Positions 1 through 9,083 of a stretch of DNA of 64,000 nucleotides are shown here, in pieces (the stretch's first letter is position 1; every line of letters begins with the position of its first letter). Source of the DNA: Microbacterium sp. BLY. Its GTDB lineage: Bacteria > Actinomycetota > Actinomycetes > Actinomycetales > Microbacteriaceae. Below the pieces are notes generated by a model that did no database searches, had not been told where the DNA came from, and worked only from the letters and a program-made list of their open reading frames with translations. Both the position numbers and the translations under genes were made by a program. Location of the stretch: assembly GCF_017939615.1 (NCBI RefSeq), contig NZ_JAGKSR010000001.1, positions 2,232,001-2,296,000 on the forward strand, given 5' to 3'.

Positions 1-1451
1 GTCTCGGGATCGACCGCATCCGGTCGTGGGGCCGAGGGGTCGACGCCGAGCGCTTCCACCCGTCCCGGCGCAGCGAGGCGCTCCGGGAGGAGTGGGGCGC
101 GGAGGTCGTCATCGGCTATATCGGTCGCCTGGCCCCGGAGAAGCAGGTGGAGGACCTGGCGGCCCTGCACGACCTCCCGGGCACCCGGCTCGTCATCGTC
201 GGCGACGGGCCACGCCGGGCGCGACTCCAGGAGCTGCTGCCGCACGCGCTGTTCCTCGGCCGGCTCGACGGCGACGCGCTCGCCGCTGCGCTCGCGTCCT
301 TCGACGTGTTCGTGCACCCGGGGGAGAGCGAGACCTTCGGCCAGACGCTGCAGGAGGCGCACGCGAGCGGTGTACCCGTCGTCGCGACCGGTCGCGGAGG
401 CCCGCTCGACCTCGTGCGCACCGGTGTCGACGGCTGGCTCTACCGTCCCGGGGACCTGGACGATCTCCGGCGGAGGGTGGGCGACCTCGTGGGAGACGGA
501 GACCGGCGCCGCGCGTTCGGCCAGGCGGGCTGGGCGGCGGTGCAGGAGCGGAGCTGGGCGAGCCTGGGAGACCAGCTGCTCGGGCACTTCGATGACGCGC
601 GCGTGCTGCAGGCGGCCGACCGCCGCCGGCGGGTCCGCCGCGCCGTCCGCCCGGAGCTGACCGCGCCCGTGTCCGCCCGTCGCTGGACGCGCCTGGTCGC
701 GCTCGGGGATTCCCTGACGGAGGGACTCTGCGACCCCGGGCCCGACGGTGCCCTCCGCGGGTGGGCCGACCGCCTGGCGCTGCTCCTGGCGGCGCAGGGT
801 GGCCTGCACTACGCGAACCTGGCGATCCGCTCCCAGCGCGTGGACGACGTCTGCGGGCCGCAACTGCAGCGGGCGCTCGAACTCCGCCCCGACCTGGTGA
901 CGATCCTGGTGGGGGCCAACGACCTCGTGAAGTACCGTGTCGATGTCCCGGCGCTCGCCGCGAGACTGGAGGACGCGGTGCGGCGCGCGCGGGCAGCCGG
1001 TGCCGACGTCGTGCTGATCACGCCGTTCCTGCCCGGCCGGCGCGCCGCGGCGCTGTACGCCCGACGCTTCTCCTCCTTCGCCACGGCCCTCACCGGCGTC
1101 GCCGCGCGGACCGGCGCGATCCTCATCGACACGGATCTGCATCCCGCGCTCGCGGAGCGTCAGCACTGGGGGGAAGATCTCGTGCATCTCAGCAGCCGAG
1201 GACACCGCTTCCTCGCCTACCGGGTGGCGGAGGTGCTCGGGGTGCCGCACGCGGACGCGCTCGGGCTCCTGGATGCCGCGCTGCACGAGCAGGAGACCAT
1301 CGGGCGTGCGGCGTGGTGGCGTCAGCACGCGCTGCCGTGGGCGTGGCGGAGGGTGCAGGGCCGGACCGCCGGCGACGGACGCCGGGCGAAGCACCGGGAC
1401 TATGTCTTCGTCGGGCGGCCGCCGGCGGAAGTCGGGTCCCGCGCGCGCTGA
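1..1451 (+). CDS. GT4 glycosyltransferase C-terminal half fused to SGNH/GDSL hydrolase (5' partial)
   Basis: The open frame enters from the left edge (frame beginning at base 3) and ends at a TGA at 1449-1451. The first part is the nucleotide-sugar-binding half of a GT-B family 4 glycosyltransferase: a YIGRL-type strand, LVIVGDGP near base 190, and the E-x7-E signature (ESETFGQTLQE, about 327-357). Without any intervening stop the frame continues into an SGNH hydrolase domain. That domain has the GDSL block with nucleophile Ser at 711-713, a GAND block near 912-923, and the DxxH block with the catalytic His near 1185. Together these suggest one polypeptide that transfers a sugar to an envelope glycan or lipid and adds or removes an acyl group. 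The fusion and families are seen directly; the substrate is unknown. The N-terminal acceptor half lies outside the window. Confidence 0.88.
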   Translation, partial: LGIDRIRSWGRGVDAERFHPSRRSEALREEWGAEVVIGYIGRLAPEKQVEDLAALHDLPGTRLVIVGDGPRRARLQELLPHALFLGRLDGDALAAALASFDVFVHPGESETFGQTLQEAHASGVPVVATGRGGPLDLVRTGVDGWLYRPGDLDDLRRRVGDLVGDGDRRRAFGQAGWAAVQERSWASLGDQLLGHFDDARVLQAADRRRRVRRAVRPELTAPVSARRWTRLVALGDSLTEGLCDPGPDGALRGWADRLALLLAAQGGLHYANLAIRSQRVDDVCGPQLQRALELRPDLVTILVGANDLVKYRVDVPALAARLEDAVRRARAAGADVVLITPFLPGRRAAALYARRFSSFATALTGVAARTGAILIDTDLHPALAERQHWGEDLVHLSSRGHRFLAYRVAEVLGVPHADALGLLDAALHEQETIGRAAWWRQHALPWAWRRVQGRTAGDGRRAKHRDYVFVGRPPAEVGSRAR

Positions 1452-1462
1452 GGGCCGACGCC

Positions 1463-2773
1463 TCAGCGCCGCCCCATGCCGCGGTAGTTCCAGCCCGCGG
1501 CTCGCCAGGCGGCGGCGTCGAGACAGTTGCGGCCGTCGACGATGATCCGGCCGCGAACGAGCCCCGCGGCGTGCTGTGGAGTGAGGTGGCGACGGTACTC
1601 GTCCCATTCCGTCACCACGACCACGGCATCCGCATCCCGCAGCGCCTCGTCCCTCGCTTCCGCGTAGCCGAGCTGCGGGTGCTGCGCGCGGGCGTTCTCG
1701 ATGGCCGCGGGATCCGTCACGACGACGTCGGCGCCCAGCCCGCGCAGCCGGACCGCCACCTCGAGTGCCGGGGAATCGCGGACGTCGTCGCTGAAGGGTT
1801 TGAAGGCGGCGCCGAGGACCGCGATCCTGCGACCGAACACGAGCCCGTCCAGCGCGTCGACGACGAGGCGCACGGCGCGGTCCCGACGGCGGAGGTTGAT
1901 CGCATCCACCTCGTGGAGGAACGCGACCGCGTCGCCGCGACCGAGCTCCTCCGCGCGCGCGGCGAACGCCCGGATGTCCTTCGGAAGGCACCCTCCGCCG
2001 AATCCGATGCCCGATCCCAGATAGCGCCGTCCGATCCGAGTGTCGTGGCCGAGGGCCTCCGCGATGAGGGTCACGTCCGCTCCGGCGGCCTCGGCGACCT
2101 CCGCGATCGCGTTGATGAAGGAGATCTTCGTGGCGAGGAAGGCGTTCGCCGCGCCCTTGACGAGTTCCGCGGTCGCGAGGTCGGTGACGAGGAACGGTGT
2201 GCCCGCGTCGATCGCGATGCGGTAGACCTGCCGCAGCACGTCGACGGCCCTCTCGCCTGCCGCTGTCGCGTCTGCGCCCACCACGAGGCGGTCGGGGGTG
2301 AGCGTGTCGTGCACCGCCCAGCCCTCCCGGAGGAACTCGGGGTTCCACACCAGCGTCGCCCCGGTGGCGGTGACCCGGCCGCCGAGCCGTGCGGCGGTGC
2401 CGACAGGGACGGTCGACTTCCCGGCCACGACGTCCCCCGGTCGCAACCGGGGGAGGAGGAGCTCGATCGCTGCCTCCACGAAAGACACGTCGGCCGCGGG
2501 GCCCTCGGGCGACTGCGGCGTGCCGACCGCGAGGAAGTGCACGTCCGCGCCGGTGGCCTCAATCATGTCGGAGCAGAAGCGCAGCCGACCGGACGCCAGC
2601 CCGTCGTGGAGGAGGTCGGCAAGGCCCGGTTCGAAGAACGGCGCGACGCCCGCGGCCAGAGACGCCACTCTGCTCTCGTCCACGTCGATGCCGACGACGT
2701 CGTGTCCGAGCGACGCCATCGCCGCCGCATGGACCGCTCCGAGGTACCCGCATCCGATCACCGACATCCGCAT
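1463..2773 (-). CDS. UDP-glucose 6-dehydrogenase family (UDPG/GDP-mannose dehydrogenase)
   Basis: This 436-residue protein is of normal length for the family that oxidises UDP-glucose to UDP-glucuronate (or GDP-/UDP-linked relatives) with NAD+. The N-terminal Rossmann motif GCGYLGAVHA is followed by GIDVD, and the catalytic cysteine is in GGGCLPKDI. A C-terminal UDP-binding domain contains LGAAFKPFSDDVRDS. I place the start at the ATG at 2771-2773 (MRMSVIG). An upstream in-frame ATG would add nine residues not expected before the first beta strand, and 2765-2767 is also possible. It is convergent with the glycosyltransferase fusion and probably supplies an activated uronic acid for the same envelope polysaccharide, which is inferred from adjacency only. 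Confidence 0.9.
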   Translation of the reverse strand: MRMSVIGCGYLGAVHAAAMASLGHDVVGIDVDESRVASLAAGVAPFFEPGLADLLHDGLASGRLRFCSDMIEATGADVHFLAVGTPQSPEGPAADVSFVEAAIELLLPRLRPGDVVAGKSTVPVGTAARLGGRVTATGATLVWNPEFLREGWAVHDTLTPDRLVVGADATAAGERAVDVLRQVYRIAIDAGTPFLVTDLATAELVKGAANAFLATKISFINAIAEVAEAAGADVTLIAEALGHDTRIGRRYLGSGIGFGGGCLPKDIRAFAARAEELGRGDAVAFLHEVDAINLRRRDRAVRLVVDALDGLVFGRRIAVLGAAFKPFSDDVRDSPALEVAVRLRGLGADVVVTDPAAIENARAQHPQLGYAEARDEALRDADAVVVVTEWDEYRRHLTPQHAAGLVRGRIIVDGRNCLDAAAWRAAGWNYRGMGRR

Positions 2774-3131
2774 GTGCCCAGCAGAGCGCAGGCGCCCCAC
2801 ACCGCGGCGTCCGTGCGCTGAACGGCTGGTGACGGTTCGGTGTCGCGTGCGATCCCCGCAGGAGAACCCGGATTTCCGGGTGCACGCTGGTAGTGTGGAT
2901 GAGGGTGACTCCGGTCATCCGACAATTTCATATCGAGTCATGGAGCGATCGGCGGAGAAGCTGGTCCCCTGTGGTGGGTTCCTCGGCGGGTGTCGGGTGG
3001 CTTTCTACTGGTGGCCAGCGCAGGCGAGATTCGCGGGAGTGCCCGCGCGCCCGAACCCTTCCGTTCCGCTCCTTTGAACACGCTCGCGCGTCATACGGAT
3101 TCGCGAGTCTAAACAAAGAAGGAGAGACCTC
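2774..3131. other. Intergenic region between ugd-like gene and pnp (358 bp)
   Basis: No credible coding frame lies here. It separates the divergent sugar-nucleotide dehydrogenase gene from pnp and must hold both promoters. I see a small hairpin (ACCCGG 2866-2871 with CCGGGT 2876-2881) and, nearer pnp, the structured leader annotated separately. No convincing -35/-10 pair could be fixed by eye. rpsO, often the upstream neighbour of pnp in bacteria, is absent. Confidence 0.6.
2950..3131 (+). ncRNA. Candidate Actino-pnp-type leader RNA upstream of pnp
   Basis: The DNA just before pnp can fold: GCTGGTC at 2960-2966 pairs with GGCCAGC at 3013-3019 (seven pairs, one G-U) enclosing a GGGT-rich loop region. 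A second hairpin forms from CGCGGG (3032-3037) and CCCGCG (3042-3047). A conserved structured RNA called Actino-pnp is known from 5' leaders of actinobacterial pnp genes, and it is thought to act in cis on polynucleotide phosphorylase expression. Position and double-hairpin layout fit, but I could not compare it with the covariance model, and the boundaries are approximate. Confidence 0.45.
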
Positions 3132-5408
3132 TTGGAAGGTCCTGAAATCACCGCCACCGAGGCCGTTCTCGACAACGGCCGCTTCGGCACCCGCACCATC
3201 CGCTTCGAGACCGGCCGCCTCGCGCAGCAGGCTCAGGGCGCTGTCGCCGCGTACCTCGACGGCGAGACCATGCTCCTGTCGGCCACCAGCGCGGGCAAGC
3301 ACCCGCGCGAGGGCTTCGACTTCTTCCCGCTGACGGTCGACGTCGAGGAGCGCTCGTACGCCGCGGGCAAGATCCCCGGCTCGTTCTTCCGTCGCGAGGG
3401 TCGTCCCTCGACCGAGGCGATCCTGGTCTGCCGTCTGATCGACCGTCCGCTGCGTCCGTCGTTCGTCGACGGTCTCCGCAACGAGGTCCAGATCGTCATC
3501 ACGGTTCTCTCGATCGCTCCGGGCGAGTTCTACGACGCCCTCGCCATCAACGCCGCGTCCGCGTCGACGCAGATCTCGGGTCTGCCGTTCTCGGGCCCTG
3601 TCGCCGGCGTGCGCCTCGCGTTCATCCCCGGTCACGGTCAGCACGAGGACCAGTGGGTCGCGTTCCCGACCGCCGAGCAGGTCTCGGAGGCCGTGTTCGA
3701 CCTCATCGTCGCCGGCCGCGTGGTCACCAAGGCCGACGGGTCCGAGGACGTCGCGATCATGATGGTCGAGGCCGAGGCGACCGAGGGCAGCTGGAACCTG
3801 ATCAAGGCCGGCGCGACCAAGCCCGACGAGAGCGTCGTGGCCCAGGGTCTCGAGGCCGCGAAGCCGTTCATCGCCCAGCTCGTTAAGGCACAGGCAGAGC
3901 TCGCCGCCACCGCGTCGAAGGAGCCGGGCGTGTACCCGGTCTTCCCCGCGTACAGCGACGAGGTCTACGACTTCGTGTCCGAGCGGGCGTTCGCCGAGCT
4001 GAGCGACGTCTACCAGATCGCCGACAAGGCCGAGCGCCAGAACGCCGACGACGCGATCAAGGACCGCGTCAAGGCCGAGCTCATCGAGGCCACGGAGGCG
4101 GGTTCGCTCCCGGCCGCGGCCCCGCTGGAGTTCTCCGCCGCATACAAGTCCGTCACGAAGAAGATCGTCCGCGGCCGCATCCTCACCGAGGGCACCCGCA
4201 TCGACGGCCGTGGCCTGGCGGACATCCGTCCGCTCGACGCCGAGGTGCAGGTCATCCCGCGCGTGCACGGTTCCGCGATCTTCCAGCGCGGTGAGACCCA
4301 GATCATGGGTGTCACCACGCTGAACATGCTCAAGATGGAGCAGCAGATCGACTCGTTGTCGCCCACGACGAGCAAGCGCTACATGCACCACTACAACTTC
4401 CCGCCCTACTCGACCGGTGAAACCGGCCGCGTGGGCTCTCCGAAGCGTCGCGAGATCGGGCACGGCTTCCTCGCCGAGCGCGCGCTCGTGCCGGTTCTGC
4501 CGAGCCGCGAGGAGTTCCCGTACGCGATCCGTCAGGTGTCCGAGGCGCTGAGCTCGAACGGCTCGACGTCGATGGGCTCCGTCTGCGCCTCGACCCTGTC
4601 GCTCCTGAACGCGGGTGTGCCGCTGCGCGCTCCCGTCGCCGGCATCGCGATGGGTCTGGTCTCCGACGAGGTGAACGGGGAGACCCGGTACGCCGCGCTG
4701 ACCGACATCCTGGGTGCGGAGGACGCGCTCGGCGACATGGACTTCAAGGTCGCCGGTACCAGCGAGTTCGTCACCGCCATCCAGCTGGACACGAAGCTCG
4801 ACGGCATCCCGTCGTCGGTGCTCGCCGGTGCGCTGACCCAGGCCAAGGACGCTCGTCTGACGATCCTCAACGTCCTGAACGCCGCGATCGACGCTCCTGA
4901 CGAGATGGCGCCCACCGCGCCGCGTGTCATCAGCGTCCAGATCCCGGTCGACAAGATCGGTGAGCTGATCGGCCCGAAGGGCAAGACGATCAACGCGATC
5001 CAGGACGAGACCGGCGCGCAGATCTCCATCGAGGAGGACGGCACCGTCTACATCGGCGCGACCGACGGCCCCTCGGCCGAGGCCGCCCGCGCCCAGGTGA
5101 ACGCGATCGCCAACCCGACCAACCCGGAGGTCGGCGAGCAGTTCCTCGGCACCGTCGTGAAGATCGCCACGTTCGGCGCCTTCATCTCGCTGCTGCCCGG
5201 CAAGGACGGCCTGCTGCACGTCACCGAGGTGCGCAAGCTCGCCGGTGGCAAGCGCGTGGAGAACGTCGACGACGTGCTCTCCGTCGGCCAGAAGATCCTC
5301 GTCAAGATCACGAAGATCGACGACCGCGGCAAGCTGTCGCTCGAGCCGGTGCTCGACGACGCCCCGGCAGCGGACGAGGCTCCGGCTGAGGACACCGCCG
5401 CCGAGTAA
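3132..5408 (+). CDS. pnp: Polyribonucleotide nucleotidyltransferase (PNPase)
   Basis: A 758-residue phosphorolytic 3'-5' exoribonuclease that degrades RNA to nucleoside diphosphates and works in RNA turnover in the cytoplasm. Two RNase PH-like domains (about residues 10-230 and 345-560) are followed by a KH domain ([15 protein letters not shown], about 610) and an S1 domain (about 668-740). A short acidic, alanine-rich tail closes the protein. The start is a TTG at 3132 preceded by AAGGAGAG at 3119-3126, which is the correct distance; the protein begins LEGPEI. Transcription appears to end at the strong hairpin just downstream. It may be autoregulated through the leader RNA. Confidence 0.97.
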   Translation: MEGPEITATEAVLDNGRFGTRTIRFETGRLAQQAQGAVAAYLDGETMLLSATSAGKHPREGFDFFPLTVDVEERSYAAGKIPGSFFRREGRPSTEAILVCRLIDRPLRPSFVDGLRNEVQIVITVLSIAPGEFYDALAINAASASTQISGLPFSGPVAGVRLAFIPGHGQHEDQWVAFPTAEQVSEAVFDLIVAGRVVTKADGSEDVAIMMVEAEATEGSWNLIKAGATKPDESVVAQGLEAAKPFIAQLVKAQAELAATASKEPGVYPVFPAYSDEVYDFVSERAFAELSDVYQIADKAERQNADDAIKDRVKAELIEATEAGSLPAAAPLEFSAAYKSVTKKIVRGRILTEGTRIDGRGLADIRPLDAEVQVIPRVHGSAIFQRGETQIMGVTTLNMLKMEQQIDSLSPTTSKRYMHHYNFPPYSTGETGRVGSPKRREIGHGFLAERALVPVLPSREEFPYAIRQVSEALSSNGSTSMGSVCASTLSLLNAGVPLRAPVAGIAMGLVSDEVNGETRYAALTDILGAEDALGDMDFKVAGTSEFVTAIQLDTKLDGIPSSVLAGALTQAKDARLTILNVLNAAIDAPDEMAPTAPRVISVQIPVDKIGELIGPKGKTINAIQDETGAQISIEEDGTVYIGATDGPSAEAARAQVNAIANPTNPEVGEQFLGTVVKIATFGAFISLLPGKDGLLHVTEVRKLAGGKRVENVDDVLSVGQKILVKITKIDDRGKLSLEPVLDDAPAADEAPAEDTAAE

Positions 5409-5424
5409 GCAACGGCTGACCCGG

Positions 5425-5461
5425 AACCCGGGTCCCTCCCTCGGGAGGGGCCCGGGTTTCC
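5425..5461 (+). terminator. Rho-independent-like terminator after pnp
   Basis: The 16-base arm at 5425-5440 (AACCCGGGTCCCTCCC) pairs with 5443-5458 with one G-U pair, around a two-base loop. A short T-containing tail follows. It lies 17 bases after the pnp stop codon and isolates pnp from the next gene. Confidence 0.85.
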
Positions 5462-5588
5462 GTCGTCCACGCCGTGACCGAAACGTTATGGGAAGTTTGC
5501 GCGCCGTTCGCCGGATTGGACGAGACGTTCGCGCGCGTCGCATACCCTCGAAGTACGCACCGGGGGGTGCTAACGAAGCAGTGATGCT

Positions 5589-5606
5589 GATCGGCCGCGG
5601 CCGATC
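5589..5606. promoter_or_regulatory. 18-bp perfect palindrome upstream of the aldo/keto reductase-like gene
   Basis: GATCGGCCGCGGCCGATC is a perfect inverted repeat ending 17 bases before the ATG at 5624. It overlaps the expected 5' untranslated region, so it could be an operator for a dimeric repressor or an RNA hairpin near the ribosome binding site. GC-rich palindromes also arise by chance, so the role is open. Confidence 0.35.
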
Positions 5607-5623
5607 GCAGCGGGGGTGAGAGT

Positions 5624-6652
5624 ATGCGGTTGTTCAGCGTAGGCGCAGGACCAGACGCTGAACGCGCCTCACAGGAGCACCAGGACCACCCGTCGGCTCC
5701 CATCCCGATCGTCGGGCCCGGTGTCGGCGAGTCCATCCGCAGCGCCCTCGGCGAGACGGGTTTCGAGACCTTCCCGCTGATGCTCGGCGCCGCCGAGTTC
5801 GGATGGAACGTCGATCTCGAGACGAGTCACGGCATCCTCGATCGCTACGTGGAGTTCGGCGGCAACGCCATCCACACCGCCGACGGGTTCTCGGGCGGGC
5901 GCAGCGAGCACATCCTCGGGCAGTGGCTCCGGTCGCGTGACCAACGCGATCGCGTCGTCCTGAGCGTCCGTATCGGTGCGCACGCCGACAACCCGGGTCT
6001 CGGGTCGGTCAATCTCGTGCGGGCCGTCGAAGGCTCGCTGACGCGCCTCGGCGTCGAGCGTATCGATGTGCTCTACCTCGACGCCACGCTGGACGCCACG
6101 ACCAACCTCGAGGACACGCTGGCCACGGTCGAGTGGCTGGCGGAGGCGGGGAAGATCGGGGCGGTCGGAGCGTACGGATTCACCCCGGAGCGTCTGGTCG
6201 AGGCGCGCATCCTGGCCTCCGCGGGGTACCCGCGGATCACCGTGATCGACGCGCCGTACAATCTCGTCCGCCGGCAGCCGTTCGAGGGCGACCTCCGGCT
6301 CGTCGCCGGAGCCCAGAACCTCGCCGTGACGCCGTCCCATGCCCTGGAGCACGGATTCCTGTCCGGGCGTCACCGGACCAAGGCACTCGCCTCGCGCGGC
6401 ATCCGCGGAGAGCAGCTGCGGGGTAACCTGAACCGCCGTGGGACCAAGGTGCTGCGCGCCCTCGACCAGGTGGCCGCGGAGCTCGCGGTTCCTGTCGCCG
6501 CCGTGTCGATCGCCTGGCTTCTCGCGCAGCGCACCGTCGCCGCACCGATCGTGAACACCTTCGCGACCGACCACGTGGACGAGCTCATGCAGGGGGCAGG
6601 GGTGACGCTGTCGCGCGCGCAGGTGGTCGAGCTCACCCGGGCGGGCGCCTGA
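5624..6652 (+). CDS. Aldo/keto reductase-fold protein with all four catalytic residues replaced
   Basis: The 342-residue protein has the AKR TIM-barrel layout, for example FGGNAIHTADGFSGGRSEHI, LTRLGVERIDVLYLD and a C-terminal AVSIAWLLAQRTVAAPI. The catalytic tetrad of active AKRs (Asp, Tyr, Lys, His) is not present. By motif alignment Asp is His84, Tyr is Phe89, Lys is Arg116 (SVRIG instead of TKVG) and His is Asp153 (YLDATL instead of YLHxxD). It is therefore unlikely to reduce carbonyls by the standard mechanism and may be a binding or regulatory protein. The ATG at 5624 follows a GGGGGTGAG ribosome site. The approximately 45-residue N-terminal extension before the barrel is unassigned. 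It stands alone between pnp and a phosphatase gene. Confidence 0.85.
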   Translation: MRLFSVGAGPDAERASQEHQDHPSAPIPIVGPGVGESIRSALGETGFETFPLMLGAAEFGWNVDLETSHGILDRYVEFGGNAIHTADGFSGGRSEHILGQWLRSRDQRDRVVLSVRIGAHADNPGLGSVNLVRAVEGSLTRLGVERIDVLYLDATLDATTNLEDTLATVEWLAEAGKIGAVGAYGFTPERLVEARILASAGYPRITVIDAPYNLVRRQPFEGDLRLVAGAQNLAVTPSHALEHGFLSGRHRTKALASRGIRGEQLRGNLNRRGTKVLRALDQVAAELAVPVAAVSIAWLLAQRTVAAPIVNTFATDHVDELMQGAGVTLSRAQVVELTRAGA

Positions 6653-6728
6653 GGTTCCGCCGCCCGTGACATAGGGTGGAAGAGGAAAACCGGCGGATGC
6701 TGGCGACGAGGCGAGCGAGCGAGTTGTT

Positions 6729-7331
6729 GTGACGCACTACATATATCTGGTCAGACACGGTGAACATCAGGATGCCGAGCACGGCCTCACCGACGGACCC
6801 CTTTCGCCGCGTGGCCAGCGGCAAGCGGAGCTCATCGCCGATCGTCTCTCCGGGCTCCCGCTCGATGCCGTCTGGCACTCTCCTCTCCTGCGGGCCAACG
6901 AGACCGCACGGGCGATCGCCGGGCGGCTCCCGTCGGTCGATCCCGCGCCCTCCGCTCTGCTGTTCGACTGCGTCCCGACGGGCATGACGGAGGAGACACC
7001 CGCGGTGTTCGAGCCCTTCTTCGGGTCGGTCACGGAGGCGGAGATCGAAGCGGGGCGGGCTCAGATGTCCGACGCCGTGAACGAGTTCCTGGTGCGCAAG
7101 ACCGGCGACGTCCACGAGGTCCTCATCACCCACAACTTCGTGATCTCCTGGTTCGTCAGGGAGGTCCTCGCGGCTCCGGAGTGGCGGTGGATGACGCTCA
7201 ACCAGTCCCACTGCGGGCTCACGGTGATCGCGCAGAAGCAGGGGCGGCCGTGGACGCTGCTCACGCACAACGACACGGGGCACCTCCCGATGGAACTGCG
7301 GACGGGCATCCCCGACGCCCTGGTGGTCTGA
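6729..7331 (+). CDS. Histidine phosphatase superfamily protein
   Basis: A 200-residue phosphoglycerate-mutase-like phosphatase. The RHG phospho-histidine motif is at residues 9-11 (LVRHGEH), LSPRGQRQAELIADRL follows, and the second catalytic His is in LITHNFVISWF near residue 139. The family removes phosphate from sugars, nucleotides or proteins through a phosphohistidine intermediate; the substrate here cannot be read from sequence. It is followed after 55 bases by dapB, with which it may be co-transcribed. Confidence 0.88.
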   Translation: MTHYIYLVRHGEHQDAEHGLTDGPLSPRGQRQAELIADRLSGLPLDAVWHSPLLRANETARAIAGRLPSVDPAPSALLFDCVPTGMTEETPAVFEPFFGSVTEAEIEAGRAQMSDAVNEFLVRKTGDVHEVLITHNFVISWFVREVLAAPEWRWMTLNQSHCGLTVIAQKQGRPWTLLTHNDTGHLPMELRTGIPDALVV

Positions 7332-7386
7332 TCCGCCCCTCCGCGCGCCGCGATGGTCGGCGGTGGCCCGGAAATAGACTGGACCC

Positions 7387-8127
7387 ATGACCACGAAGGT
7401 AGCCCTCGTCGGCGGGACCGGAAAGCTCGGGACGATCATCGGTTCGGTGATCGCGGAGCTCGAGGGCTTCGAGGTGGGCCGGGTGCTGACCTCGACGAGC
7501 GACCTCACGGAGGTCGCCGACGCCGACCTCGTGATCGACGCCTCCACGCCGCAGGTCAGCATCGATGTCGTCCGCACTGCCGTCGAGCACGGACGAAACG
7601 TCCTGGTCGCCACGTCGGGGTGGTCGGCGGAGCGCATCGCGCTGGTCCGTCCGCTGGTCGAGGCCGCGGGCACCGGAGCGGTCTTCATCCCGAACTTCTC
7701 TCTCGGATCCGTACTCGGTTCGGCCCTCGCCGCGGCGGCGGCACCGTACTTCGGGTCCGCAGAGATCGTGGAGGCACACCGCGACACCAAGGTGGACTCG
7801 CCGAGCGGCACCGCGATCCGCACCGCGGAGCTCATCGCCGCGGCCCGCGCCGCCCAAGGACCCGTCAGCGCGCCGCACGCCGATCAGCGGGCGCGCGGCC
7901 AGCAGGTCGGCAGCGTCCCCATCCACTCGCTCCGCCGTCCCGGGGTGATCGCGAAGCAGGAGGTGATCCTGTCAGGGCCGGGGGAGTCGCTCTCGTTCAC
8001 GCATGACACGACCGACCCGGCTCTCGCCTACGCTCCCGGTATCCGCCTCGCCGTGCCGTATGCGGCGTCCGCGACGGGGGTCGTCGTGGGGCTGGAGCAC
8101 ATGCTCGACATCGGTCTCCGCTCGTGA
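7387..8127 (+). CDS. dapB: 4-hydroxy-tetrahydrodipicolinate reductase
   Basis: A 246-residue enzyme of the lysine/meso-diaminopimelate pathway that reduces the product of DapA with NAD(P)H. The Rossmann motif is GGTGKLGTI at residues 9-17. The signature VEAHRDTKVDSPSGTA contains the catalytic His and Lys and the substrate-binding SGTA. The second His of the usual HH pair is Arg here, which I regard as tolerated variation. dapA (12.7 kb) and dapF (25.2 kb) lie in the same window but in separate units. The stop codon overlaps the next start by one base (TGATG). Confidence 0.95.
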   Translation: MTTKVALVGGTGKLGTIIGSVIAELEGFEVGRVLTSTSDLTEVADADLVIDASTPQVSIDVVRTAVEHGRNVLVATSGWSAERIALVRPLVEAAGTGAVFIPNFSLGSVLGSALAAAAAPYFGSAEIVEAHRDTKVDSPSGTAIRTAELIAAARAAQGPVSAPHADQRARGQQVGSVPIHSLRRPGVIAKQEVILSGPGESLSFTHDTTDPALAYAPGIRLAVPYAASATGVVVGLEHMLDIGLRS

Positions 8128-8561
8128 TGTCCCGCATCGGCGTCGGGCTCATGGCCGCGGCGCTCCTGCTGTACCTGGTGGTCGCGGGGTGGCTCGCGGT
8201 CATGTTCCTCGCCGTGGGGACGCCGATCTCCATCGGCATGGGCATCACCCTGCTCGTCCTGGCGCCGGTCGGCGCGTGGGCGCTGGTGCGGGAGATGCTG
8301 TTCGGGTTCGGCGCCGACCGTCTGGGGCGCGTGCTCGATGCGGAGGGCGGCATGCCTCCCGTCGAGACGGAGCTCACGCCGAGCGGTCGGATCGCACGCA
8401 AGGATGCGGACGCGATCGTCGCTCGCTATACGGCCGAGGCGGAGGCCGCGCCGTCGGACTGGCGCGCTCGCTACCGCCTCGGCGTGGTGCAGGACGCGGC
8501 GGGCCGCCGCAAGGACGCCAGGGCGAGCATTCGCGAGGCGATCCGCCTGTCCCGCGCCTGA
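8127..8561 (+). CDS. Small membrane protein with C-terminal TPR-like segment
   Basis: A 144-residue protein of unknown function, translationally coupled to dapB by a one-base overlap. Two hydrophobic segments span about residues 5-30 and 35-55, the second ending at ALVREMLFG. The soluble tail after residue 75 includes WRARYRLGVVQDAAGRRKDARASIREAIRLSRA, which reads like a single tetratricopeptide-type helical hairpin. Adjacency to dapB suggests co-expression but not a defined role. Confidence 0.75.
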   Translation: MSRIGVGLMAAALLLYLVVAGWLAVMFLAVGTPISIGMGITLLVLAPVGAWALVREMLFGFGADRLGRVLDAEGGMPPVETELTPSGRIARKDADAIVARYTAEAEAAPSDWRARYRLGVVQDAAGRRKDARASIREAIRLSRA

Positions 8562-8573
8562 CGCCCGACCCGG

Positions 8574-8999
8574 TCAGGCGAGCGTCGCCTCGAGCGTGAT
8601 GTCGATGCCGGCGAGGGCCTGCGACACCGGGCAGCCCGTCTTCGCACCGTCGGCGAGCTCCTGGAACTTCTCCGGGCTGAGCCCCGGCACGGTGGCGTTC
8701 ACGTTGAGATGACTCCCCGTGATGCCGACGCCCGGCTTGAAGGTCACGGATGCGCTGGTGTCGACGCGCTCGGGAGGTGTGCCGTTCTCCGCGAGGGCGT
8801 GCGAGAGGGCCATGCTGAAGCAGGAGGCGTGCGCCGCGGCGATGAGTTCCTCCGGCGTCGTGGTCGTGTCACTGCCCTCGCTGCGGGCCTTCCAATCGAT
8901 CGGGAATGTGCCCAGGTGGGAGGAGGAGAAGGCCACGGTGCCGGAACCTTCCGTGAGCGATCCGGTCCAGGTGGCGGCGGCTTCACTGGTGACGGGCAT
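8574..8999 (-). CDS. OsmC family peroxiredoxin
   Basis: A 141-residue OsmC/Ohr-fold peroxidase that reduces organic hydroperoxides with paired cysteines. The two redox cysteines are visible: Cys60 in AAHASCFSMALS and Cys123 in KTGCPVSQAL. Length and spacing match the OsmC rather than the Ohr subgroup. It converges on the dapB operon with only 12 bases between the stop codons, and is the last gene of the minus-strand run that also carries a thioredoxin-like pair. Confidence 0.92.
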   Translation of the reverse strand: MPVTSEAAATWTGSLTEGSGTVAFSSSHLGTFPIDWKARSEGSDTTTTPEELIAAAHASCFSMALSHALAENGTPPERVDTSASVTFKPGVGITGSHLNVNATVPGLSPEKFQELADGAKTGCPVSQALAGIDITLEATLA

Positions 9000-9083
9000 G
9001 GTTCCTCCGGTCCTGACGCCACCGGGGGAGCAGCGTCGCTTGGTCGTCAGCCTACCGAGCGACCGTGCCTTGGGGAACCGGCG

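Noticed and set aside
3074..3100. TTGAAC (3074-3079) and TACGGA (3094-3099) as a pnp promoter
   Set aside because: The 14-base spacer is too short for a normal sigma-A promoter, and the pair falls downstream of the leader structure.
2928..5543. An 871-codon minus-strand open frame opposite pnp
   Set aside because: It is an antisense shadow of pnp with low-complexity Asp/Arg/Leu composition and no start context or motif.
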